Below, piece after piece: positions 51,780-60,425 of a stretch of 64,000 nt of DNA. The notes under the pieces were generated by a model, which saw nothing but the letters and a program-made list of their open reading frames with translations, was not told the origin of the DNA and made no database searches. The stretch lies in assembly GCA_016786845.1 (NCBI GenBank), contig JAEUVB010000021.1, positions 62,001 to 126,000 on the forward strand, given 5' to 3'. A program made the translations under genes and the position numbers. The stretch comes from Chitinophagaceae bacterium (GTDB lineage Bacteria; Bacteroidota; Bacteroidia; Chitinophagales; Chitinophagaceae). How positions within the stretch are numbered: position 1 is the first letter of the stretch; the number at the start of each line of letters is the position of its first letter.

Positions 51780-54700
51780 TTAATTTGAAATTTCTTCAAC
51801 CTTTCTCCTTGCGTCCTCAAAGGATAGCGGTATAGATTTTGAGTTAATATTGCTTGTATGACATTCTTGTATTAAAAGATTAATAATGAGTAACTCTTTC
51901 TTGGCTTTACTTAGATTATCCTTAATACTGCTCAATTTTTCTTTAACGAGATTGAAATGCATATCATTTGTAGATAGATTAATCAAATAAGTCCTGAAAA
52001 TTTCCCTTGCACTATGCAATTCATGATTATCGAAACTCTCATTCGCATACAACACGCTGTATGTTTTTGCAATATTAGAAATACCTATTTCGTTTGAATA
52101 GTTTTTAAAGCAATCGAAATTCACAGCAATATCTTTATTTTCAGCTATACCGTTATAAAAATATTTAAATGCATCCTCATGATTAAACTTGAAGAGAATG
52201 TCTAGTGCTTTCATATAATAATCTTGCACTGGAGATCTCAGATGTTCTATAGCTAAATCTATTAAGAAGCTCTTTTCATCAACTTCAGTTTCAGTAGGCA
52301 AATTATCCAATAATATTTTCGCTGCTGCCCAACATAAACCGCTATTATTACTCTTACAACATTTCCTTAGGAAATTCATATCGTTTATTTCAATGTATAA
52401 TTTTTCAAGTATTCTGTCCTGATTATACAAATTTTCATCTTCTAATACTGCTTCCTCAATATATTTATATGAGTCTGTCAATTGATTACCCAAAGCATAG
52501 ATAATATGAGATTTCAAAGTAAAATAATTTAGACTCTTGGAACTAATGTTGTTTATCACTAGAGAATCGAATATCTCCTTATTGTTAATTTTTGTTTTTA
52601 TATAATCAAATTGTATTCCATGATTTGTAAAATCTGAATATTGAAGGGACTTTATATAAAACTCTTGATTAAAATCAAAACCAAAATATTTTTGAAAAAA
52701 ACAAATGAGGTTAATAATATTAAAATTTCCAAAAGTGCGAATTTCTCCTTCTGAATCTGTCTCAATCACTTTTTCAAAGTTAATTAAACCAAAGGCGTGC
52801 AAGCACCAATTTAATATGTACTCCTCATGGAATTTCGATACTACATATGACTTGTTATTTATTTCGATATGCTCTATTTGATTTCTAATTTCTGATAATC
52901 GAAAATTATCATTGTTTTCAATCATTATTTTTACTGCTTCAAATGATAAACTTTCACGCTTGCTAATAAGTCTTCTTAAAATAATCGATGAAGGATTCTC
53001 ATAATTCCGATTTTGATGATTATAATCACAGATAGTTATCCAATCAATTTCATCCTTACCTATTTCATCGTAAATCCTCCTAATACCCTCTATTAGAATC
53101 TCCTTGTGAAACAACATATTAAAATTTTCTTTTTGATTCCTTATATAATTTATTTTTTGATTTTCAATCTGTTCTAATGTTAGCAGGTTTTCTTGAAAGG
53201 TCGTACCATGATTTCGCATGGATTTCTCAAAATAATATGCAAGATCTTGTGTTTCAACCTGATAGCTTAATATATTTCGGATATATACAATATTTTGATT
53301 TTGCAAATCATCTTTAAATTTATTTATTACAATATCAATATTGCCATAATCAAACAATCCAACAATGGCCCTTAAGCCATTATCAATATTAATATTTCTA
53401 TGGAAAAACGTATTCAAAACTAAAAGTTGAGTATTGGATTCTTTTATTAACCGAATAATAAATTGGTCTCTAATAAACCAATACTTTCTTTTTGTAATTA
53501 GAGCTAATATTTCTAATATGAAAGAATCGTCCTTGCATATGAAATAAACACATCTTTCAAAAAAATTATCTATGTCATCATTGCTGTGATTAAATCGGAT
53601 ATCGTCTTCATCAAAAAAATAATAAAGTATTTTCAAGAAGTACTTCTGATTTTCAATTCTAAGAACCAAGTTGTTAATAGTGTAGTTTGAGTATATAACA
53701 TTATCAACTTTTTTTCTAGGGATTATTCTATAAATTCTTCTGAATTCCTGATAAATATAATCGAAAAATGGATCAATGACACTCTGGTCATATATCATGT
53801 TCAGAATTCTTGAATTAATCTCCCTATCATCATTATGTTTAAATATCCTAATTATTCTTTGAATATATTGTATGTTGTTCAGATGGAAGCCCCATGAATA
53901 TAAACAATTAAGAATTTCTGATTTTATCTTGTCCCCATTTTCCTGTGAATTATTATTAACATACTTTAGTCTATCTTCAAATGTACCTTTTACAGCACTT
54001 CTTAATTCATCATAGCATTTCATATTAGCTAACAATCGATAGCCAGATATGATAGTCCTAAAATGATAATCTCTATTATTTAATACTTCTAATAAATACT
54101 TGAAATTTTCGATACAATCACCATATCTGGCTATTTTTTTAATATCAAAATTCCTATTATGGCCGATCCAAAATGTATTGTCGATACAAATAGATTTGAA
54201 ATATTTTTGAAAAGCTTGGATTCGGTGTTTTAGTAAAACTCTTTCAACATCAGTATTAAAAATCATTTCCGGTTCATTCTCTATCAGGAACTCAAAAATT
54301 GGCTCGCTCCTTTTTGTTTCTAAAATATTTAAGAGGAACGTTATCGTATTAAAAAGTAGAGGATGTGTTTTGCCTGTATCAGCAATCTGTATAAAATTGA
54401 TAACTATCTCAGCACTTTTTTTTGATAACATATCCGCCGCGAAATATTCTTGTATATTTCGGTGTTCAAAATACCAACCACCATTATTGAGTTCTCTCTC
54501 GATGAGCGGGTTTATTTTGAACTCCGACAGCTGTCCATCAGGAACAACTTCATTTAAATTTTCATCACTAATTGTATTAGCATGCATTAATTCATTAATA
54601 AGTGAAATTTTAGAAGAATTCTTCTTTATTTGATTAATATTTAAATGAAGTTTTTTGAATTTCACGTTTTCATCAGAACTTAATCTTTCACTAATGTAAT

Positions 54701-55952
54701 TTTCCCATAGGATTTTTTTATTTTGAGGATACGTACTATGGCTTTGAATATACTTTGCCAAAACTTCAATCAAAAAAGGATTAGCCAAGAAAGTATAATA
54801 CTCATTTGGCAAATTATCATTTTCTCTTTGTGTTATTGTATTCAATAATATCATTCCTTCTTCAAGCGATAAATCATTGAGAAAGTATACTTTGAAGTCA
54901 TCTATCCTTTTTACATAGCTCTCATACACATTTGTTCTACAACTTAGTACCCATTTGATATAATTACTATGTTTACTTGTTTTCCTGACATACTCTTCAA
55001 ATTTTGAAAGAAAGTCTTCAATATCTCTAATCTCATCAATGCCATCTAATACTATAAAGTAGCTTGAATATTCTGTTAGATTAATGTCCAAATATGTTTC
55101 TAATTGACAAGAAGACGTGAAGTTTCTTAAGTTTTTATATATCGGGAAAATATCTTGCTCTCCTTCCTTCCACATGGACAATGCCAATTCCTTTAACTCC
55201 GTTGATTTACCTAAACCAGGATTTCCCAGAATGATAATTCTGTTTTCTTTGGCTGTTATTTCAGCTAACGTGTATTTCAACTCATTTCGAACAGAATATG
55301 TTTTTTTTGCCTTATCAACATCTACAGAAAATGACCTCAAAACATAATTCATGTTTTTCTGTATTTTAGTTAGATACTTTTCTTTGTCTTCCGTCCTTAA
55401 TACAATTTTTTTAAAGGGCTTTTTCGAGAAAATATAGTTTTTAAACCTATTTATTTCTTTTTCATGATCAATATAAAAGTTAGGCTCCTCATTATATATT
55501 GCGAAATAAAATTCCCTGTTCAAGGCAAATAATTCCTTAATCCTATTATCTATGTCCAGCAAATAGCTTTTAATTCTAAATACTTTATTCCTAAGTGCTG
55601 ATGCCTTTTCATCGTTATCCTCATTACTAAATCTTGAACGGGGATTAATTGCTAAAAATAAATCTTCTTCAGTTGGGTAATAATTCTTTTCTAAATCCCA
55701 TTCTTTCTTGATAATGTTTCCAATATCCAAATCATTACTATAGTTTTTACACTCAATAAATATTTTTTTTTCTGTATAATGATGAGTGACCACTATTAAT
55801 ATATCAAATCCATGTTGTGACCCTCCTTCCTGCAATCTAGACTTTGTTACAACGAATCCTATTTCTTCAAATAGCCATACAAAAAAGTCTTTTACAACTT
55901 TTTCAAAGTCCGCTCCCAATTTTTGACTTTTAGCCCTTGATACCTTCTTCAT
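51780..55952 (-). CDS. Restriction-endonuclease-like/NACHT NTPase fusion with a large C-terminal region (NLR/STAND-type candidate immune protein)
   Basis: Protein of 1390 aa in three parts. Residues 1-130: a PD-(D/E)XK (Mrr-like) domain, with D50 in QHGFDILIVV and E67-x-K69 in FIECKNYS. Residues 235-510: a NACHT NTPase, with Walker A GNPGLGKST (243-251), Walker B VLDGIDEI (301-308), sensor LSCRT (336-340), the NPFLIEVLA segment (391-399), and the NACHT-associated FEHRNIQEYFAADML (495-509). Residues 510-1390: about 880 residues with no recognised domain, rich in Leu, Ile, Asn and Tyr and probably helical repeats. In known antiviral STAND and bNACHT proteins this order means effector, oligomerisation switch and ligand sensor. 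So a phage-triggered DNA nuclease is the natural inference; it is not shown by the sequence. AT-rich, own promoter. Confidence 0.88.
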   Translation of the reverse strand: MKKVSRAKSQKLGADFEKVVKDFFVWLFEEIGFVVTKSRLQEGGSQHGFDILIVVTHHYTEKKIFIECKNYSNDLDIGNIIKKEWDLEKNYYPTEEDLFLAINPRSRFSNEDNDEKASALRNKVFRIKSYLLDIDNRIKELFALNREFYFAIYNEEPNFYIDHEKEINRFKNYIFSKKPFKKIVLRTEDKEKYLTKIQKNMNYVLRSFSVDVDKAKKTYSVRNELKYTLAEITAKENRIIILGNPGLGKSTELKELALSMWKEGEQDIFPIYKNLRNFTSSCQLETYLDINLTEYSSYFIVLDGIDEIRDIEDFLSKFEEYVRKTSKHSNYIKWVLSCRTNVYESYVKRIDDFKVYFLNDLSLEEGMILLNTITQRENDNLPNEYYTFLANPFLIEVLAKYIQSHSTYPQNKKILWENYISERLSSDENVKFKKLHLNINQIKKNSSKISLINELMHANTISDENLNEVVPDGQLSEFKINPLIERELNNGGWYFEHRNIQEYFAADMLSKKSAEIVINFIQIADTGKTHPLLFNTITFLLNILETKRSEPIFEFLIENEPEMIFNTDVERVLLKHRIQAFQKYFKSICIDNTFWIGHNRNFDIKKIARYGDCIENFKYLLEVLNNRDYHFRTIISGYRLLANMKCYDELRSAVKGTFEDRLKYVNNNSQENGDKIKSEILNCLYSWGFHLNNIQYIQRIIRIFKHNDDREINSRILNMIYDQSVIDPFFDYIYQEFRRIYRIIPRKKVDNVIYSNYTINNLVLRIENQKYFLKILYYFFDEDDIRFNHSNDDIDNFFERCVYFICKDDSFILEILALITKRKYWFIRDQFIIRLIKESNTQLLVLNTFFHRNINIDNGLRAIVGLFDYGNIDIVINKFKDDLQNQNIVYIRNILSYQVETQDLAYYFEKSMRNHGTTFQENLLTLEQIENQKINYIRNQKENFNMLFHKEILIEGIRRIYDEIGKDEIDWITICDYNHQNRNYENPSSIILRRLISKRESLSFEAVKIMIENNDNFRLSEIRNQIEHIEINNKSYVVSKFHEEYILNWCLHAFGLINFEKVIETDSEGEIRTFGNFNIINLICFFQKYFGFDFNQEFYIKSLQYSDFTNHGIQFDYIKTKINNKEIFDSLVINNISSKSLNYFTLKSHIIYALGNQLTDSYKYIEEAVLEDENLYNQDRILEKLYIEINDMNFLRKCCKSNNSGLCWAAAKILLDNLPTETEVDEKSFLIDLAIEHLRSPVQDYYMKALDILFKFNHEDAFKYFYNGIAENKDIAVNFDCFKNYSNEIGISNIAKTYSVLYANESFDNHELHSAREIFRTYLINLSTNDMHFNLVKEKLSSIKDNLSKAKKELLIINLLIQECHTSNINSKSIPLSFEDARRKVEEISN

Positions 55953-55982
55953 ATAAAATTATTTCCTAAAATAGAGTAGTTT

Positions 55983-56019
55983 ATCAAAAATAACACTTAA
56001 TAATTATACTTTTTGATAC
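55983..56019. promoter_or_regulatory. Inverted repeat overlapping the NACHT-gene promoter
   Basis: TATCAAAAA (55983-55991) and TTTTTGATA (56011-56019) form a perfect 9-bp inverted repeat with a 19-bp spacer. The left arm overlaps a minus-strand TATTTTTG -7 box (55993-55986) 33 bp from the gene start, an operator-like placement. Confidence 0.5.
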
Positions 56020-56150
56020 GGCAAGAATGAGAAAATTTAGCGAGATAAATAGATTGACGAAGATTTGAATATTATAAGTAATCCATCAAAGAAAAGCAAG
56101 GGTTTTATCTCCGCTATTGCGTAATGGCCATTTGTTAGTTGAAGACCAAT

Positions 56151-56696
56151 TTAAAAGAGTTCATTGAATACTCTTGATTTAAAAGAGCATACTAATAGTT
56201 TACACTTGTCTTGTTTGTTAATCTGAAATTCTAACAATCTGTAATTAGATTCATTTATTTCAATTCCTGTCCGTTCATTAATTCTTTCTATGTATGATTT
56301 CCAACTGGTATTATGAATTGGGATTGGAAATAACACAAAAGCCACAATCCCATAAGACGAATTAAGTTTTCGCGTATCGTCAATTATGGATTGAATATTC
56401 TTTGTAATTGGTCTTATGCTATTCTTTATTCCTGCTATTTTCCAATTCGTATTAGGCGTTTTAAGTTCAATTTTGTAATTATGATATTCATACTCAAAAG
56501 CTATATCACATCTAGATCTATTTCTTTCATGTTTCGATTCTACTTCAACATTTTTCATTCCTTGTTTCTCCAACTTATGTGCAAGTTCAAATTTAAGCCA
56601 TCCCTCGAACTTAGCTTTCTGTCTCAAGAAGACAGGCATAATATCTTTTCTAGAGCTTAATATTGTGGAAATTGCTTCATTAATAATTTTATCCAT
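56151..56696 (-). CDS. PD-(D/E)XK nuclease-like protein
   Basis: Protein of 181 aa with a restriction-like core: an N-terminal acidic helix (FEGWLKFELAHKLEKQG), then SRCDIAFEYEYHNYKIELKTP, giving D64...E77-x-K79. The following PITKNIQSIIDDTRKL and GIVAFVLFPIP fit the remaining alpha-beta elements of the fold. No DNA-binding domain is attached. It lies 4 bp downstream of the membrane coiled-coil gene, so the two form one transcript. Nuclease activity is inferred from the motif; a non-restriction role such as DNA repair is possible. Confidence 0.72.
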   Translation of the reverse strand: MDKIINEAISTILSSRKDIMPVFLRQKAKFEGWLKFELAHKLEKQGMKNVEVESKHERNRSRCDIAFEYEYHNYKIELKTPNTNWKIAGIKNSIRPITKNIQSIIDDTRKLNSSYGIVAFVLFPIPIHNTSWKSYIERINERTGIEINESNYRLLEFQINKQDKCKLLVCSFKSRVFNELF

Positions 56697-56700
56697 ATTA

Positions 56701-57432
56701 TTAATTTAATGAGTCGCTATTTGTTTGAATTTGTATTAATTTGTCTAGCAAGGCATCTATTTTGTCCATTCTATTTTTGTTCATATTTAATGAACGGGTA
56801 CTTGAAATATTAATAATTGCATTTGCTCTATATCTTGTTATCAATCCAATACTTAATGAGATATTTTTAATTTCAATCACTAAATCTAATATTGCCGCAT
56901 TCAAAAGTTCGGGCTTTAAGAATTCAATTGCAGTATCAGATTGGTTTTGTATCTCATCTGATTCATCTGGGAAATGTTCCTTCAGTTTGTCAAAGTAATT
57001 AGATAACTGGTCAAAAGTTTCAATGATTCTATTTTTCCCTTTAAGTCTGTAAGCAGAAATAGGATCAACTAATGACAAGTCATCTATAGATTTTTTGTAA
57101 CTATCTTCTAATTCTTCAAGCCTATCTGCAACATCATCTTCCGCTAAATCAGGAATTATCCTTTTATAAAATGACTCAAGGTACTTTTTACCTTCTTCTG
57201 TTTGAGCTTCCTTGGGAAGCCTTTTTAAAACTTTTTTTGCTATAATTTCAATATCCTCGGAAGTATCAAGTTGTCTAAATGCATATAGAGTTTCTAGCAA
57301 ATAGAATAGTACCTTTTTCTTAATTCGTTTATCCTCTCTTCTTGTTTTAAACCATTGTCCTAACTCATTTAAGAGCCAACCAAATGCCACACTTCCAAGT
57401 GCAGATATGTATGTCCATATGTTATTGCTCAT
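56701..57432 (-). CDS. Membrane-anchored coiled-coil protein of unknown function
   Basis: About 243 aa with one N-terminal membrane helix (IWTYISALGSVAFGWLLNEL, about residues 5-24), a basic stop-transfer segment (KTRREDKRIKKK) and then a long helical, highly charged cytoplasmic part with coiled-coil character. I do not recognise a domain. It is the first gene of a pair with the PD-(D/E)XK gene; an alternative ATG at 57480 would add 16 residues. Small membrane proteins paired with nucleases are common in phage-defence loci, which is the only hint of function. Confidence 0.7.
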   Translation of the reverse strand: MSNNIWTYISALGSVAFGWLLNELGQWFKTRREDKRIKKKVLFYLLETLYAFRQLDTSEDIEIIAKKVLKRLPKEAQTEEGKKYLESFYKRIIPDLAEDDVADRLEELEDSYKKSIDDLSLVDPISAYRLKGKNRIIETFDQLSNYFDKLKEHFPDESDEIQNQSDTAIEFLKPELLNAAILDLVIEIKNISLSIGLITRYRANAIINISSTRSLNMNKNRMDKIDALLDKLIQIQTNSDSLN

Positions 57433-57869
57433 TTTGTGTAGGATTTTGTGGTTTGCAGCTAACTCACTTATCCCTTTCATTTTTCATACTATGCTTCCTA
57501 TTTCAATAGGCTCATAAGGTTCTCAGCAAGCTCTATACAAATCTAACAAATAACCCTGCATATCCAAACCCCTGCTAGCCTATTAACAAATGTTGCCGGA
57601 TACCAACCTCTATGCCCTGCCCCCCATCCACAGCCAATTTTCCCGACTTACCCCCCATTCGCCCTATCCACCAAAAACTCCCTCCCCCCCTTGCCCATTT
57701 CTCCGTCCTTTGTTATATCCGATGCTCATCTTTAAAACTAAGCAATGGCTGTATCCTTAAAAACATCGCCATGCCTGAAAACACCTGAGCATGGATACAT
57801 CCCCCCCACAAAAAAAGGGAGGCCATCTTACGACGGCCTCCCGGAGAAGCAGAACACTCAGTATTCAAC
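57433..57869. other. Intergenic region with C-rich tract
   Basis: 437 bp. A TAGATTTG-type promoter-like box (minus strand, 57545-57538) serves the 57432 gene; 57614-57694 is a C-rich stretch with several C runs (G runs on the minus strand); 57817-57842 is a terminator. No gene seen. Confidence 0.6.
57810..57842 (-). terminator. Rho-independent terminator of the CarboxypepD_reg gene
   Basis: GGGAGGCC (57817-57824) pairs with GGCCTCCC (57835-57842), 10-base loop; on the minus strand the stem is followed by a run of seven T. Confidence 0.88.
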
Positions 57870-58817
57870 TTAAGCAGTTACTGCAGAAGGACTTAAGCTG
57901 ATGTTGAGGGTGGAGATGGTACCGACGAGGACCTTGTGGCCGGGGATGGTTTGGGGTTGGAAACCATCGGCGGTGACGAGGAGGGTATAGTTACCGGAAG
58001 CCAGAGGGGCGATTTCGAATTTGCCCACATCATCGGTTATGGCACTGTCGCCCGTTTCATCGATGGTGATGGACACCCCGGGGACAGGCTTGTTGTTGAT
58101 GGCATTGGTGACCACACCACGCACACCGGCAGCACCGGCACCGCTGACACGATAGAGGAGGTTGCTGAAAATGAAGTCGGGCAATTGCTCATCATTGTTG
58201 CGGAAGATTTCCTGTCCATCGGCCAACATCTTGCTCAGATCGCGGTAGACCTGATTGGTGGCTTTGATCTTACGCTTGGTTTGCTTGGCAGCTTCTTCAT
58301 CGGCTTTCAGAAAATCCTGATGGAGGGCAATAAACTCTGCGCGTGCGGTACTGACCTTTACAGGAAAGTTGGCAGGCATGACGTCGTTGGCCGAGAGGGT
58401 ACTTGCTTTTTCCGTGGCATAGGTATTGCAGAAATTCATCAGGGCTACGACGGAGTCCCAATTGTTTCGCTGACAATAGATATAATGCTCTTGTCCGGCA
58501 GCTTCATACTCCGCCTTGAGTTGATTGGCGGGGAAGCTGTCTTCGATATAGCTTTTCAGGGATTGGAAATGATTCATACAAACTCTGGCAGCTTCTTTCA
58601 ATTGCACCCTGAGGTTTTCGGGAATGGCATTGCGCTGTTGTTCGGCCGGAAGGGCTTCGGCAGCTTCAAGCTCTGTCAATTTTGCTGCGATAAAGGCAGC
58701 GGTGTATTTGGGTTTGAATGCCGTAAAATCGGAGAGATTTTCCTGGCATGAGCTCCAGCCGAGGCGAGCGATGGTGTATACTTCTTGTTGAGTACACGGA
58801 TATGTTTTCTTTAGCAT
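57870..58817 (-). CDS. Carboxypeptidase-regulatory-like domain protein with a novel helical N-terminus
   Basis: Protein of 315 aa. The C-terminal 90 residues are a CarboxypepD_reg-like beta sandwich: GVRGVVTNAINNKPVPGVSITI, TDDVGKFEIAPLASGNYTLLVTADGFQPQT. The first 220 residues are helical and unlike anything I recognise (KTYPCTQQEVYTIARLGWSSCQENL...). No signal peptide is visible, which is odd because this beta domain is usually exported. A related pattern is known in Bacteroidota proteins of unknown role found with variable copy number. Followed by a strong terminator; monocistronic. Confidence 0.75.
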   Translation of the reverse strand: MLKKTYPCTQQEVYTIARLGWSSCQENLSDFTAFKPKYTAAFIAAKLTELEAAEALPAEQQRNAIPENLRVQLKEAARVCMNHFQSLKSYIEDSFPANQLKAEYEAAGQEHYIYCQRNNWDSVVALMNFCNTYATEKASTLSANDVMPANFPVKVSTARAEFIALHQDFLKADEEAAKQTKRKIKATNQVYRDLSKMLADGQEIFRNNDEQLPDFIFSNLLYRVSGAGAAGVRGVVTNAINNKPVPGVSITIDETGDSAITDDVGKFEIAPLASGNYTLLVTADGFQPQTIPGHKVLVGTISTLNISLSPSAVTA

Positions 58818-59121
58818 TTTTATAAAATTTAAGTGTGTTTATTAAATATTTGAAATAGTCATTGAATGTAATGACCGAATTTTCTGCTTTCAAAGAATCC
58901 GATCGAGGGTTGGATGCCTGAGGGTGAACTTCATTTCTAAGAAGCCATTTTGCTGCTACCCTATTCGCCTATCCTTATTGAATAAGACGAAAAGCATCCG
59001 ATCATTTGCATACCTGAGCAGCGATATGCCTATATCTTAAAGGAGGGGCCCGTGTGGGTAAACAGGTAATATTTACAATCATTTTTTGATGTTTCATAGG
59101 GTATGTGACATTCTTTATAAT

Positions 59122-59428
59122 GAATGCGACACGTTGGATAATCGAAGCGACACGTTTGATAATGGATGCGACACGTTTGATAATGGATGCGACAAGCTTG
59201 ATAATGAATGCGACACGCTTGATAATGAATGCGACACGTTTGATAATGGATGCGACACGTTTGATAATGAATGCGACACGTTTGATAATGAATGCGACAC
59301 GCTTGATAATGAATGCGACACGCTTGATAATGAATGCGACACGTTTGATAATGAATGCGACACGTTTGATAATGAATGCGACACGTTTGATAATGAATGC
59401 GACACGTTTGATAATGAATGCGACACGG
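59122..59428. repeat. 21-bp minisatellite, about 14-15 units
   Basis: Tandem units of the form GCGACACGTTTGATAATG plus AAT; variants are GGATG for GAATG, CGCTTG for CGTTTG, and one AAGCTT unit. The array begins at a diverged unit (CGAAGCGACACG). Confidence 0.95.
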
Positions 59429-59837
59429 ATAGCAGCCCCGATGAAACGATTGAATACCAATAAGATACCGACTGCGATGTCGTTTGTTGAAGGATTCATC
59501 AGGATTAGATATTTCATGATTTGTTTTTTATATCTCGCTTTGATGGGACAAACGTATTTCGCCGGGTATGGAAAAACGTTCACCTATGTGAAGGTTTTGG
59601 ATTTTAACAAAATGTTAGTTTTTTCCCGGGAGTGTTCAGGGGATGGTTAATATTCATGCATTTCGGGCCTTTGTGTATAGCCGATGAGGAGTTATTCTAA
59701 TTTGAAATGGTGAGGTCAGAATCTAAACGCTCCTCCATCAACAACTATACGTTCTAAACTCCCTCACCCCGGCAGATCCCGGTCTGCCCCGGCATGAAAT
59801 TTTGTGGAAGAGACGAGACCATACAAGCCGGGACAAC

Positions 59838-60006
59838 CGGGATGACATTCCTTAATTTAAATTCCGTTGGATTGGAGAGCTCTTCGAGATGCTGAGGCTG
59901 ACGATACTGTTGCTACGGTGCTGTCATCCCGCTCTCACACTCCGCTCTCACTCTGCCCGCTGTGCGGGTTGCAGCCGGGATGACATTCTTTAATTTAAAT
60001 TCCGTT
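59838..60006 (+). repeat. 32-bp direct repeat pair
   Basis: CCGGGATGACATTCCTTAAT at 59838 and again, one mismatch, at 59975 (both continue TTAAATTCCGTT), 137 bp apart. Confidence 0.8.
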
Positions 60007-60175
60007 TCATTCGAGCTTACGCAGATCGCTTCGTAGCGGTGGATTGTCCCGCACGTGCGGGATGGCCTCCTCGCAATGACGAACACGACCTTGTGCCTCC
60101 TCGCAATGACGGAAAGGATGGTGCCTCATACCATTGACCTGTTCGCCCATCATCTCCTATTCATTCTCTTTCCCT

Positions 60176-60201
60176 GGGGCGAGCGCAGCCTCGACCTCAT
60201 T
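60176..60201 (+). repeat. GGCGAGCGTAGCCTCGACC repeat, distant copy
   Basis: Reads GGGGCGAGCGCAGCCTCGAC, followed by a CTTTCTCTTTCC polypyrimidine tract like that near 46430. A GGGATTCAGGGCTCC segment at 60262 is the inverse of GGAGCCCTGAATCCC at 46367. Confidence 0.7.
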
Positions 60202-60413
60202 TTCATGCTCATTCTTTCTCTTTCCCTTTCTCTTTCTCTTTCTGCTTCACCCTGCCCCGGTACGGGATTCAGGGCTCCGGAAATCGCTGTTGAATTGACC
60301 GGGGTTTATATCGGGAGCAAAAAAATCATGAACCGCAGGGTCCTCCAGAGCGAGAGACCGCTGCGGAGACTACAATCATGAACCGCGTCCTCCATACTTA
60401 CTCCATTTTCATT

Positions 60414-60421
60414 TACTTTTG
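60414..60421 (+). promoter_or_regulatory. Promoter -7 box of ispG
   Basis: TACTTTTG, 5 bp before the ATG at 60426; this selects that codon over an ATG at 60378 and implies a near-leaderless mRNA. Confidence 0.55.
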
Positions 60422-60425
60422 CCCC

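Larger units (their letters stand above)
58818..60425. other. 1.6-kb region without a convincing gene
   Basis: Contains the 21-bp minisatellite, a 32-bp direct repeat pair, a CCTCCTCGCAATGACG duplicate, the fourth GGCGAGCG repeat, a CTTTCC tract, and the ispG promoter. Long open frames occur on both strands across the minisatellite because its period is a multiple of three; none has a credible start, composition or domain. Confidence 0.7.

Noticed and set aside
57481..57869. Integron attC-like site suggested by GTTAGC motifs near 51.47, 56.13 and 57.46 kb
   Set aside because: The motifs lack paired R/L core arms and an integrase; similarity is too short to support a cassette.
59122..59428. 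CRISPR array
   Set aside because: The 21-bp units abut each other with no unique spacers, and no cas gene is present; it is a minisatellite.
59002..59650. Repetitive proteins encoded across the minisatellite on either strand
   Set aside because: Open frames in several frames follow from the 21-bp period; no signal peptide, domain or credible promoter supports any one of them.
60055..60381. 108-residue plus-strand ORF
   Set aside because: It runs through dispersed repeats and a CTTTCC tract, has low-complexity sequence and no domain.
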